A stretch of DNA of 64,000 nt from Perognathus longimembris pacificus (taxonomy: Eukaryota; Chordata; Mammalia; Rodentia; Heteromyidae), in contig NC_063168.1 in assembly GCF_023159225.1 (NCBI RefSeq), positions 44,216,562 through 44,280,561 of the forward strand. The letters are read 5' to 3'. The position numbers and the translations under genes were made by a program. Shown here piece after piece: positions 34,106 to 45,385 of this stretch. Under the pieces are notes generated by a model that made no database searches, had not been told where the DNA came from, and worked only from the letters and a program-made list of their open reading frames with translations. Each line of letters opens with the position of its first letter. Positions within the stretch are counted from its first letter, which is position 1.

Positions 34106-35335
34106 TGGAGATTCTGTGCATAATTTTGTGCATATATTTTATTCATACATAGGAACAGAAACATATGGCAGACCAATCAAAGCATTTTGAGGATAGTACT
34201 AATGAGTGCTAAACAATACCCTTTCCATCATCCACATAGTTGCTCATTCAGTCATGGCATCTTTTCTCCACCAGCTTATCATCCCAATTCACTATTAGTG
34301 AGAATTTAAACAATTCCACACTCATCCAGTGCTATAAATTCCATATGCATCCCCATAATGGAGCCTTACCCAGCTCAATAGACCCATCTTCCCTGTTTTT
34401 GTTTTTTGTTTTTCAGGTAATGAGTCCAATAACATGATTCTGTGGAAAAACTTCTGACCTACATCTTGGTGTGCAAGATATTGAGACTGCCTCTATGGAT
34501 GGAAAAGAGAAGAAATAGGATTGCATGGACTATCTTCAAGGACCCCCATCCAGCATTCTTGTTCTGCAGGATGATACAAAAAGTGGTAAAAAAAAAAAAA
34601 AAAGAAGGCTCCCTCATTAACTGTAATTATGCAGTTTTACAGATTTTATCATGTTTCTTCATGGCAGAATTTCTGAGCCTCTACAATGGTAATATGTTTT
34701 ATCACTCCCTAGAGGAAAGCAATGAAACCTGTAAGATAGTTTTATTCAATTGATACAAGTTGGAGAAATTGCTTTCTATTCTGATAGTATTTTTTAATAA
34801 TGATAAGAGTCCCAGGTACATTCCTAATCCTGAGGAAAAGAAATTCACAGTGAAATACGTAAGAAATGTAACACTTTTCAATGGTTTCAGAGTCACTGAA
34901 TGAAGCATCTGCAGATAAAGTTATCCTTTCTATGATTCTTCTAGAGATGTGATTTTCTATTAATTGGCCAATTCACTTAATCAATTTCTGCTTCACAGAC
35001 TACTTTTTAAAATCTTGAAATACCAGTTAAAAATTGATCATCACTTGCCATTGTTTACCTGATAGACTCTTAGAAGAAATGGACTGGAAGATAAAACACA
35101 GCCATGTTCTTGGGAAGTCATAAAAATACACAAAAGGAGAAAGAGGAGTTCACTAATGCTCATTACTCATTCTAGCAAGATCAGAATGAGGTTCCCTTAT
35201 GTTGTTCTTATTTTAGAGGCTCAGGATTGTACTTTCCTCTTGATTGTGGTGAAGACAATGTCTTCTGTGAACTGGGGATTGACTTAGATAGTAGATTATC
35301 TATCCAATAAGTACAATGTCATGAGTTCAAACCAG

Positions 35336-35336
<1 letters not shown>
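34106..35336. other. Unassigned AT-rich DNA
   Basis: No recognisable repeat or exon. An A17 tract at 34588-34604 is preceded by GTGGT; no element is recognised upstream of it. Confidence 0.55.
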
Positions 35337-35372
<36 letters not shown>

Positions 35373-35376
35373 ACAC
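35337..35376. repeat. (CA)n microsatellite
   Basis: About 18 CA units. Confidence 0.97.
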
Positions 35377-36934
35377 ACGTCTTCTATTTTTTCTTATGAA
35401 TAATGCTTAGGAAAGAATCCATTTTTGTTCACTGTTATTTTGGTAGTCAAAATATTCATGGGTCAGTGGGAGATAATTAAGTATGTCTGTCTTTAGTAAC
35501 TACTTATGGGATCATCTAACATAGCAGTATACCTATTGCTAGGGATGAATTTGTTCAAATCTTCTCTCTTAAAAAATTCAAGAAGAAGGCATGGTACATT
35601 TAAACATATTATTTACACTAAAGCACCACAACTCAGTTAAACCAGTGTTTTATAGAAATAAGATTGACATTTTGATACAGCTTTACATCCTGATTCTCCT
35701 AACTGGAACTTGAACAAATTCCATAAGGAACTGGCTGGATTTGTCTCCTCATGAGTAAAACAAACACAACTTGGAACAATTAAAAGCTGTTAAAAACCTC
35801 ATATTTGTTCCCTATCTAACAAATACAGGGTATATAATTAATAATTGTAGTTATCACTATTACTACAATAATTCAAATTATTATAATATCTCTCCCTAAA
35901 ATTTCTCTTTAATTTTAAATCGCACAATTTTAAGTAGATAGCAGTTATCTATCTCTATTGACTTCATTATGTATATTTCTATAACATGAAGTTCTACAAT
36001 AGCAAATACATTTCCATTGCCTTTTGCTGAAAAGATAAATAGCTATTGCATACATGACGTCAGTGAAGCTTTTAAACAAATTACCCAATTGTAGTCACAC
36101 AGAGAGCACCAGTCTTAATGCCAGAAGAATTTTTTTATGCTGTTTGTAATTATTTGTAATGGAAACAGTGTAATAGGAGCTCTTATGGTGCCTTCCATAA
36201 GTGCTAATTAAATTACACTGTGAATACATGTGCAATTGATTTAAATGCCTTACATTATTTTCAGCATTGTTATGAATAAAGGCACACATGCTTACAGATC
36301 CTAATGTAGTACTTTATTCCATTATCCTGAGTGGTTTGCTTTTTGGGTCTGTGATGAGAGACAGGCATGGAAAAAGGTGTGGTTGTCAACAAGAAATCAT
36401 TTCTTCTAGGAAGCATTATAACAAGGAATAATAGGTTCTGGGAAGATAAATTATATAGTCTCCTCTGTCTTTGTTGTTCTAAAGATGGTGTTGTTCTGAA
36501 GATGGTCATATGAAAGAAGCAGGCAAGGAGAAACTGCACTGGTGAGAAATTTCAGAAAACTGAGGTAGCCATGGCCTAGTCTGGAAAGAAATAAAAATAG
36601 GTGTCATTAGGGGACTTCATCTACTCAACCATCAGAAAGTATTCACACCACATAGGCTACACTGTGAGAAGATGATGTCCATCACATGGGGCCACTGTGA
36701 ATATTTGAAACATCCCTAGCCACACAGAATAGTAACTTGTTTCAAAAGTAGGCATGCAAGCCTACGATGTTCCTAGGACACAAGAAGGATTTTAAGTGCT
36801 TTTTATCAATGTAGCTTTATAAAAGTCTGTGTTTGTGATTTTGCACCTAAAAAGGACATCAAAATACTTTTTCCTTTATGAACTGAAAAGGGATGTCTGC
36901 ATTTGGTTAGATAATGCACTTGGCAATTTTGGGG
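35377..36934. other. Unassigned AT-rich DNA
   Basis: No repeat family or exon recognised. It contains a perfect TGACGTCA palindrome at 36055-36062. Confidence 0.55.
36055..36062. promoter_or_regulatory. Consensus CRE-like palindrome TGACGTCA
   Basis: The exact CREB/ATF consensus octamer with its CpG retained, in otherwise unassigned AT-rich DNA. Motif presence alone does not show function. Confidence 0.3.
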
Positions 36935-37125
36935 GAGGAAGAAACATACGTTTGTTAAGTTAGAGCTCTACCACATGAGCTATAGCCCAGTCCTTTTGCT
37001 TTGTTTATTCATACAATATGGAGACCTTCTGCTTTGTGCTTAGCAGCCACAAACCATGATCCTCCTGTCATCATCTCCCATGTAGCTGAGATTACAAGTA
37101 TACGCCACTGTACCTATCCCCTTAT
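36935..37125 (-). mobile_element. Decayed B1/ID-related SINE
   Basis: 'AGCTCTACCACATGAGCTAT' (ID-like on minus) is followed by 'AACCATGATCCTCCTGTCAT' and 'TGTAGCTGAGATTACAAGTA' TACGCCACTG (B1/7SL-like on minus). The order matches a B1 unit plus tRNA-like unit, but the linker differs from the common B1-dID copies. It may be an older relative. Confidence 0.65.
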
Positions 37126-37689
37126 AATTATCTGTTCTTCAGTTGGTGGAGATGTGACAGGTCTCTGATCTCTAAATAGAATAGAAAGAACCAAAGAAGG
37201 GGAAAAAATAAGAAAGAAAGAAAGAAAATGAGAGCCTATCTTCTATATAACGATGGACTGAGAGGAATCCTAAGAAAACAGTATTTGACTCAGCATTACT
37301 ACTACTAAATCATTTAAAAATTATTTAAGTTATTATGTGGATGTTGTAGAGGCTACAATGAAGAAAGATGTGAACATGAATTAGGTGAATTTGTTTGTCC
37401 TTGCCACCCACTAGGAACTAGTAATCATATAAGTTTAACTTCTCTGGACTTGAGAAAGAGACCCCATTTTGTCAGGTTATTTCCTAATAAGAACATGATT
37501 TGAAGATTAATGAAGATAATATAGTTAATGAAGATAATTAGCATTTTTGTGGGACTCTCATGTGTAGAAAACATTTCTACCTCTATTGAATTATAGAAAA
37601 CAATCCTGAGAGAAAGATTTGACTATCAAAAGTCAAAAAAAATATTTTTTTTCCAAACAATGTAATTAAAATCATAAGACAAGAGTAAT
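37126..37689. other. Unassigned DNA with a short (GAAA)n
   Basis: A GAAAGAAAGAAAG tract near 37212-37229; otherwise nothing recognised. Confidence 0.55.
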
Positions 37690-37985
37690 TGTAAGAAAAA
37701 AGATAAAAACAAGGTTGAACTATGTTTGGGTTGGAGTGTAATTGACAATGGGAAGGGACCAAGTAAATGGAGAAAAAGACGAGAGTGAACATAACCATAA
37801 TAATTTCTATATATGTGTAAAAACTAGAAAAAGGAAACTTGATGAGATTGGTAGAGGCAAGGAGAGTGGATGGGAGGCAGGGGAAGAGAGAGGAGATGAC
37901 TCAGGCATTGTATCTGTAAATGGACATGTTAAAATAAAGCACTCTGGTACAACAAATTGAAGTCAATAAAAATAAATACAAACAA
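37690..37985 (+). mobile_element. Probable old LINE-1 3' end
   Basis: A GGAGGCAGGGGAAGAGAGAG polypurine tract is followed by 'AAATAAAGCACTCTGGTACA' ACAAATTG and an AATAAAAATAAAT tail, the layout of other old L1 3' ends here. Sequence similarity is weak, so the call rests on structure. Confidence 0.45.
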
Positions 37986-39777
37986 TGTCTAGCAAGTACG
38001 TGGCTTGAACTCATTTTTTCTACCCTGAAGCATGTGCTGTTCCATACAACACAACTATGTTGATCTTCCCCAGGGTTCAAAGTCAGGAGGTCTCCTGTTT
38101 TGCCCTACAAGGTGAAATGCTTTAGACAGTCCCACCTACCTACCTATAGCATTCATTGTCTATGTCTGAGCATTGCCCGTACTTTACTGTCTTTACTTAG
38201 TGTCTGTCTTGGATTTACTAATTTCTAATAGAACTGCTACTGATGTCAAATTTCTTAGCTCCTGGTGCTTGGTTTGTCCTTACAGATGTTACTTCCCTGA
38301 CCCATTGCTGTTGACGATTTCAGCCTCACTCAAGGGCCTGGCCCTGCTGAATCCTTGGGTTTTAACAAGTGCATCATGAAATTTTTCATAGGGTGTCTTG
38401 TTAAGTGATAGGAGTTAAAGAAACCATATCTGGTCATTCCAACCCATGAGACTTGATCACATCCTTCCTTTGGCCCAAGTGAGCAAGGTCCCCTTAAGGC
38501 TAAGAATGATAAAGCCGAAGACATTGCTTCCTGCTAGCCAATAAGATCCAAGGCCCCCAAATCCCTTTTCTGCTCCCCACTGATGTGGAGTATCACAATA
38601 AAACATTTCAAGAAACACCTCTAAGCATTCCAGACCTGCCAGGGATAAACATGCAAAACAAAACAATGACCTTGGATTCTATTATAAAAAGATTAACACC
38701 AGGCCCATGCTAATGCACAGGACATTTTAAAAAAGATTGTGGGAATCTGAATGATTTAAAGCATTGTTTGCAATAGTTTTGATGTTTCTTTGTCTTTGTT
38801 TTTCTTTCTTTCTTTTTTATATTTTAAATGCTACAGCTCCAATGTTTCTGCAAGTGGGTTTTGGCTTTTTGCACTGTCCTAAGCAGTTTGAAATGGAATT
38901 AGAACCGACTTTAGCAAGCCATCATAAAGAATATGCATTTACCAGTTTTAAAAGCTTCCTGGAAGATTTAAGAGAGCAGGAGTCTTTCAGTTACAATCCA
39001 TTAACTCTATTTATCATCCATTGAGCATGGCGCAGTGTGGAACCTTTTTCAATCGATGCTAATGTGCCTAGAAATGATATAGTATATCATACTTAATTTT
39101 CACACTGCATCATGTAGTTGTGTTTTGTGTTTGTGCACCCAGAATTGGCAGAGCTCACCAGTTCAGGATCTCAGTTCCACATAGCCAGCCTCCATGACTG
39201 GGACTTGAGTTTTCACATCCTTTAACAGAGCTGAAGTCAGATCTATGGGAGTTGGTTCTTGATCTCCTGGTTGGTACCTATAGCCTCTAGGGAAGGTGCT
39301 TTGAAAATAAGATGTTAGGAGTTTGAGTCCAAGCAGAGCTATGGCTCTCAGGGTATGGGAGGGAGTGGTTATTTTGACTATTTTCTCTTGATTTGTCTAC
39401 AATGTTTATTAAAGATCTATTGGATCTTATTGGTGACATTTTTTTCCATTGTGCAGAGCTCTAGTTATATTGCAGCAACCTCCTACTCAAGTGTAGGAGT
39501 TTAACTCCTGCATATACTACATTTTAATCAGCTAAATAATGTATATAAACTCATGCCTCTGCTATTTTATTTTGAACTTCATTTTTCAATTGCTCACCTA
39601 TATCCAATGGCCTATTTATCTAGTCATGTTATCAAACACACTGAATAATTTTAGTAAATTTTGAATATTTTACAATATTTTTCATGTGAAATAAACCTGC
39701 TGTGTCTTTCTAATCTTTACAACTTTTCGTGGGTTATTACATTGGCATTATGAATAAAGCGGCAAATGGGTATCACT
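37986..39777. other. Unassigned DNA, locally GC-richer
   Basis: 38030-38650 is more GC-rich than the surroundings and ends near a TCACAATAAAACATTTC segment; it could be a decayed LTR or other old element, but I cannot place it. 38764-39024 is an 86-codon open frame with no known domain. The remainder is AT-rich and may include the decayed 5' part (element sense) of the L1M at 40640. Confidence 0.5.
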
Positions 39778-39791
39778 GAGTTTTCCTGGTC

Positions 39792-40524
39792 GTTTTTTTA
39801 AAAAAAATTTATTGTCAAACTGATGTACAGAGAGGTTACAATTTCATATGTTAGGGCTGGGGATATAGCCTAGTGGCAAGAGTGCCTGCCTCGGATACAC
39901 GAGGCCCTAGGTTCGATTCCCCAGCACCACATACGCAGAAAACGGCCAGAAGCAGCGCTGTGGCTCAAGTGGCAGAGTGCTAGCCTTGAGCGGGAAGAAG
40001 CCAGGGACAGTGCTCAGGCCCTGAGTCCAAGGCCCAGGACTGACCAAAAAACAAAACAAAACAATTTCATATGTTAGGCATTGGATACATTTCTTTTATT
40101 GTTTGTTACCTCCTCCCTCATTCCCCACTCCCACCTCCCTGTTTCCCTTACCCCCTCATGAGTTGTTCAGTTCATTTATTCCAAACAGTTTTGCAAGTAT
40201 TGCTTTTGTAGTCGTTTGTCTTTGTACCCTGTGTCTCTCAATTTTGGTATTCCCTTTCAGTTTCCTAGTTCTAATACCAGTATACAAGGTTTCCAATGTA
40301 CTCAGATAAGATACAGAGAAAGTGCAGGTACAACCACAGGAAGGGGATACAAGAAGATCATCAATAATAGAAGCTACAGTTACACATAGCACGTTGAAAG
40401 TAGTTACAACAGTGATATAACAATCGTTTCCATAACATGGAGTTCATTTCACTTAGCATCATCTTATGTGTTCATAAGGGTGTAGCAATTGGGCTCTTGT
40501 GATCCTCTGCTGTGACTAGCCTAT
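39792..40524 (-). mobile_element. 5'-truncated LINE-1, split by a SINE
   Basis: Minus-strand 3' end (T/A tail, ATTGTCAAACTGATGTACAG, TCCTCCCTCATTC pyrimidine tract) through the 3'UTR to 'CTCTGCTGTGACTAGCC'. The 14-bp TSD GAG(T/A)TTTCCT(G/A)GTC lies at 39778-39791 and 40525-40538. An ID-dimer SINE sits inside at 39856-40060. Confidence 0.92.
39856..40060 (+). mobile_element. ID-dimer SINE, young GCGGGAAG subtype, nested in LINE-1
   Basis: Head GGCTGGGGATATAGCCTAGT, GGATACACGAGGCCCTAGG, B box GGTTCGATTCC, then CTTGAGCGGGAAGAAGCC and an ACAAAACAAAACA tail. A perfect 18-bp TSD, ACAATTTCATATGTTAGG, lies at 39838-39855 and 40061-40078. It is younger than the L1 that contains it. Confidence 0.96.
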
Positions 40525-40639
40525 GAGATTTCCTAGTCTTAAGTGAGATCATTCAAAGTATTCACTGGTCTTCTACATTAAATGCAGAATATTCTTTTTC
40601 ATTCGTAATTTGGTAAGATATTATCTTGAGGTTCTGATG

Positions 40640-41740
40640 AAATGCTTCTGTTTCGATTGAGAGAATGATATGTTTTTCTTTCCTTTGTTAATGTACAATG
40701 GCCATAGATTAATTGTGAAATAGTGGCTGACTTTCAAATATTGAAATTCTTTTATTATAAAAGGCCTACTAGATTGATCATGAAATTTATCCTTTAACAT
40801 GCTGTTAAACTTTTAACATATTTATTTTTTAATGAGGGGACAGGTTTTTTTCATTAAAAACCTTGAAATGTTTTGCTCTCTTCAAAAGGTTAAGATTTCT
40901 ATTATTTTCTTCTTACCTGTTAGATAAAAGTCACTACTAATATTATGCTCCATTATCATGTAAATTTATATAAATAGGAATATTTTGACTAGAGATTCCA
41001 TTTAGCTTCAAAACACAATATTTAGACTTTCTACTTTATAACTTCTAGCAGCAATTCCAAGTAAGTTTTCTATCCCATCTTTATAATTGAATTTACCTGC
41101 TATCAAGTTATTCTTAATATTTTTGTTATCTTTTATGGCTCTAAAAGTTATAGCTCATTCTTTCATCTCATCTTGGAAATTTATGTGTTTTTTTTCTTCT
41201 TTTCTTCCTTCTCTGGCTTGCTTGAGTTTATCAGTTTTGTTAATCTTTTTAGAGCACCAAGTTTTGTCTCTGTTGATTTTGATTGTTTACTTTTGCATTT
41301 TATTGCTTTAGCTTTTATCTTTATTTTATTTTACCTTATTACTTTGATTTGAATTTCCTTTACTTTATTAACTTCCTAACACATCCTACATTATTAATTC
41401 TAAACAGATTTTCTTTCTTAAAATATGCGTTTCTATCTATAAATATAGCACAAGGAACAGATTTAGTTGCATTACATAAGCTGGAAAAAGTTATGTTTAC
41501 ATTATCATTTAGTTTGAAAATGTTCTTAAATTCCCAAGTGATTTCTGTACTAATCCATGAATTATTTAGAATTGTCTTATAATTCCTATTTCACCATTTT
41601 ACAGGTATTTAATTGCTATTAATTTTTGACTTAACTACATTAGAGATAAAATAATACTGTCTATGTGATTTAAATATCTTTGACTATGTTGAGACTTCTT
41701 TTGAATGTTTAAGTCATTATTGGGGTCACACTGCTGTCTA
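40640..41740 (-). mobile_element. Ancient LINE-1 (L1M) ORF2 segment
   Basis: Minus-strand ORF2 from the RT region onward toward the 5' side: anchor words 'TTTTGTTAATCTTTTTAGAG' CACCAAGTTTTG, TTGATTTTGATTGTTT, 'AAATATGCGTTTCTATCTAT' AAATATAGCAC and 'CCATGAATTATTTAGAATTG' appear in the right order. No frame is open for long. It lies left of a B1-dID SINE at 41803. Confidence 0.75.
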
Positions 41741-41802
41741 TGCGTGGCCCATGGGATTGTTCTTTTGGCAATATTGGGGTTTTGAACTTAGGGCCTTCTT
41801 TT

Positions 41803-42031
41803 TTTTTTAACTTGTTGGGCTTGAACTCAGGGACTGGGCTCTTTCTCTGAGCTTTTTTGCTCAAGGCTAATGCTCTACCACTTTGAGCCACAGCTCCACT
41901 TACAATTTTTAGGTGGTTAGTTACACATAGGTCTCACACACTTTCCTGTCTGGGATGGCTTCAAATTGCTATCCTCACATCTCAGACTCCTGAGTAGCTA
42001 GGATTACCATTGTGAGCCGCCAGCATCTGGG
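41803..42031 (-). mobile_element. B1-dID type SINE
   Basis: Full-length minus-strand copy: T tail, 'GGGCTTGAACTCAGGGACTG', TTTGCTCAAGGCTAATGC, linker, B1 unit ending GTGAGCCGCCAGCATCTGG. The TSD TAGGGC(C)TTC.TTTT lies at 41789-41802 and 42032-42045, with an indel. Confidence 0.92.
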
Positions 42032-42045
42032 TAGGGCTTCATTTT

Positions 42046-42469
42046 TGTTAGGCATATTCTTAGTACCAGACGCTGTCTTTGAAGATGTATCTTCATGCTT
42101 ATTTGCAGTTCTGGAATTTTAATATGTACTATATCATACATATTTTAATATGTCTACTGGGTAATTATTGTAATATATTTATTGTAATATATATTTTTTA
42201 AGGTTGCATTATGTTGTCTACTTTCAAGGAGTATTGATTTGCTATTACTTTGAATTGCTAGAGGGCAGAGACTTAAATTTTAGGCAACCCTCCATGATCT
42301 TGATGAGGTTTGGTTTCAAATGTCATTAGAATTCCCCTTATACTAGGATGCTGTATCATACTGAAGAGGTATGCCCTTCCTTATGTCTTAGATGGAAGAC
42401 AGTCACAGAATTTTATTATTCCAATTACAGGACAGTATAACAGGTACTTAGAAATAAAATTCTGTTAAA
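42046..42469. other. Unassigned AT-rich DNA
   Basis: TATATT-rich. It may be the decayed continuation of the L1M left of the SINE, but anchor words are missing. Confidence 0.5.
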
Positions 42470-42680
42470 GTCAGGTACAGTGGCTCATATCTATAATCTT
42501 AGCTACTTGGGAGTCTGAGATTCAAAGGATTGAAGTTTGAGGTTAGTCCCAGCACAAAGCTCCTAAGATTTCATCTCAACAGGGAAATAAGGTTGTGGTG
42601 GTATATGCCTGTCATCCCAGCTATGAGATCACAGTTTAGACTAACCAATGAAAAATGAGAGATCCTATCTTAAGAATAAC
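42470..42680 (+). mobile_element. 7SL-derived B1-like dimer or two abutting B1 units
   Basis: 'GTCAGGTACAGTGGCTCATA' TCTATAATC...TAGCTACTTGGGAG is a B1 left end. A second B1-like start, GTGGTGGTATATGCCTGTCA TCCCAGC, follows at about 42594. The linker and tail are diverged. Either a dimeric B1 or two insertions. Confidence 0.7.
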
Positions 42681-42685
42681 CAGAA

Positions 42686-42886
42686 GGCTGGATGCTGGAG
42701 GCTCATGCCTATAATACCTATTCTGGAGGCTCAGACCTAGAGGATGGAGGTTCAATGCTAGCCCAGGCAGAAAAAATGGATTGGAGATGTGGATCAAATG
42801 GTAGGCCAAGAAAACCAATTGAGACCTTCAGACACTGAGTTTGAGCTCTAGTATGGACACATACACATACAGACACACACACACAC
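42686..42886 (+). mobile_element. B1-dID type SINE with CA-rich tail
   Basis: 'GGCTGGATGCTGGAGGCTCA' TGCCTATAAT starts the B1 unit. 'ATGTGGATCAAATGGTAGG' marks the tRNA-like unit and CTGAGTTTGAGCTCTAG its B-box region. The tail has become an ACAC-rich tract (42859-42886). Confidence 0.82.
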
Positions 42887-42920
42887 AAATAAGTAAATCA
42901 ATATAAATAAAACAGTAAGA

Positions 42921-43000
42921 GGGGACTGGAGGCATAGCTTCATGCCTAGCAAGCTGAAGCCCTGAGTTCAAACCCCAGTTCCACTAAAAAATAAAAAATA
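42921..43000 (+). mobile_element. ID-type SINE monomer
   Basis: 'GGGGACTGGAGGCATAGCTT' CATGCCTAGCAAGC, then B box GAGTTCAAACCCCAG and a short A-rich tail AAAAAATAAAAAATAA. A true monomer without the second tRNA-like unit. Confidence 0.85.
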
Positions 43001-44289
43001 AGTTAATCAAACAAATAAAGGAATAAAGAAACCACTTTGACTGAAAAAGCACCAGCTTCTCCTTTAGTTTACAAATTTCCAAAGGGAAACAAACTAAAAG
43101 CAGGAAAATAGCCTGGCACCTTGTCTAATACCTATCTGGTCATAACTACATCTCCAGTCTCTCCTGTAGTCACCTTTGGCAACCAGAACTCTGCTATGGT
43201 CTCATAAAAAAACTCAGATTGCTGCCCTGCCTCCTCATATCAATCTCCTTTCCTGTACCCCACCTGTAAGTTCCATCAGTTTCAGGAGGCCCAGCTCCCA
43301 CCTGTCCTTTTCACTACCACAATACTGCTCATTTTGAATTTGCTTCCACCACAGAAAGCAAAGGATCAGATGACTCGCCCCAGCAAGAGGACCAAGGCAA
43401 GTTGCATCTTGGATTCCCTGCTCACAGGTTCACCAGCCCTTTTCATTGTCAATGCCTGAAAACTTAACTGCTTGGTTGTGCTGCAGTTTCTAGCTGGAGG
43501 TTATCCTCCAAGAGCCAACAACATAGTGGAAACTCCATGCTTATTTTTTTTCTTTCCTTGATAGGAGTCATACAGTGTAAGATGTTTTGTTTCCTTTTTG
43601 GAACTCCATATTTGTAAGGCACCAACTTGTAGCAATACTAGAAGCAGTGAGTGTGATGATAAATGAAGTCACACATTTTATGCCTCACAACTGACAACAG
43701 TAATAAACAATAAATAAACCTGGAAGAAAGACTGAATTGTCTTTTTATTCTCCCTAGAGAAATAGTATTAGAAACTCACTGCCAAAAGAAGAGGCAATCA
43801 AGAAGTATGGAGAAAAGATTTTATAGAGGTATTTTAAACAGTTAAAAAAATTGCTTTTTCCCTAGAATTTGTCCATTTTTTCATGTTTCTTAACCTTGAA
43901 GAAGCTGTTTCATTTCCCTTAATGAGGACACATATACATTTCGTGCTTCACAAAACCTAGATCCAAGAAGTCTGAAATATCCTATAACTATACTTAAGTA
44001 AATTGTCAAAGATAAACAAAAGAATAGAATTTGAAACAGATTAACTTGTTCAAAGTAGAGTGCCAAGACGTTTGGCGGGAAGAGAGTGATGGATAATTAG
44101 TGAAAAAAAGAGTAGATCAATCTATTCTCTATTATATTAACTCCTTCAGCTTGAAGATGGTACATGGGTTGTGGGGTGGGGAGCAATTTTAAAAGTTCAT
44201 CCTGAATCACCCATGTTTCAATGGTGCAAAGGGCAAATCTGCTAAAAGGAATAGCAAATATCCGAAGTTCAAATTCCAATAGTAGTAGC

Positions 44290-44290
<1 letters not shown>
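43001..44290. other. Unassigned DNA, GC-richer at 43090-43480
   Basis: 43090-43480 is distinctly less AT-rich than its surroundings, with no repeat I recognise. A 'TTTTTTTTCTTTCCTTGATAG' style pyrimidine-AG stretch near 43543-43564 resembles a splice acceptor, but the following frame closes quickly. 'AATAAACAATAAATAAACC' near 43702 could be the tail of an old retroelement. Confidence 0.5.

Positions 44291-44341
<51 letters not shown>
44291..44341. repeat. (CA)n microsatellite
   Basis: A perfect CA tract of about 25 units. Confidence 0.98.
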
Positions 44342-44346
<5 letters not shown>

Positions 44347-45136
44347 TCCCACCTCTAAATATAAACAGAATATATATCTGGGGAGAAATGAAACTGAAGT
44401 ACAAATTCCCAATAGCCAAAATGATTTCCTAAATCCAGCTACTCTTTTTGGAGAAGTGGGGGTGGGGCAGTACAACAAGACTTCCATTGTCTGTTAGCCT
44501 CAATTAAGACAACAGCTGTGTTCCAAAATAAATAAGGAATAGGCTATTTTGCACCAGAATGCATTAGAGGAACACTGCTAGGGAAGTGCCTCTAATCCGG
44601 GACCTAGAAAAATTATCATTCTCTGCCCTTTCCAGTGTCTGTGTGACTTTCAGATCCTAAGAAACACGTCCCCCAACTCTCAGAGAATTTTCTGTCACTT
44701 GGCTGTGAAGACTGATTCTTTTTATTTTTTAAACATTTTTCATTGTAGGAAAGGTTCTTGTTTTTTTTTCTTGTTTTTTTTTTCTTTTTTTTTTTTTTTG
44801 GCAATCTAAAGCCCTTATGCTTGTTATGTATTGGAGAATAGAAGGAAAATTGGAGCCAGATTCTAAAAATGATAGTTGGCAACTTAGGTGTTTATGGATA
44901 GAGTACTTCTGGGCATTTCAAATAGAAGTAAAAATGACACTATATGTTATGTTCAGACCCAAAGCTAACTGGCATATTGAGATCCAGAAGTCTCTGGTTC
45001 CATTCCTGATTCTACTAGTAACTCATTTTATACTCTGTCCTTTGTCTATATTATTACAATAGCTTTAATGAAAATTGCCCATTTCCCTCATTGTTTCAAC
45101 TTTCTGTTGAGAAAAATCAGGTTCTCTTAGCTTCTC
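44342..45136. other. Unassigned DNA with T-rich tract
   Basis: 44758-44800 is a T-rich tract interrupted by C and G. No repeat family or exon recognised. Confidence 0.55.
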
Positions 45137-45153
45137 AAAATAGAGCTGAGTCT

Positions 45154-45340
45154 GGGCTGGGAATATGGCCTAGTGGCAAGAGTGCTTGCCTCCTACACAT
45201 GAAGCTCTCAGTTTCCCCAGCACCACATATACGGAAAGCGGCCAGAAGTGGCGCTGTGGCTCAGGTGGCAGAGTGCTGGCCTTGAGCGGGAAGAAGCCAG
45301 GGATGGTGCTCAGGCCCTGAGTCCAAGGCCCAGAACTGGC

Positions 45341-45368
<28 letters not shown>
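45154..45368 (+). mobile_element. ID-dimer SINE, intermediate subtype
   Basis: Full-length dimer with an A32 tail. The head is of the common type (GGGAATATGGCCTAGTGGC), but the second unit carries GAGCGGGAAGAAG of the young subtype. There is a small deletion in the B-box region (GCTCTCAGTTTCCCC). The 17-bp TSD AAAATAGAGCT(G/T)AGTCT lies at 45137-45153 and 45369-45385. Confidence 0.95.
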
Positions 45369-45374
<6 letters not shown>

Positions 45375-45385
45375 GAGCTTAGTCT

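Noticed and set aside
38764..39024. 86-codon open frame with a hydrophobic N-terminus resembling a signal peptide
   Set aside because: The hydrophobic part is T-rich low-complexity DNA. There is no recognised domain and no supporting splice or promoter signal.
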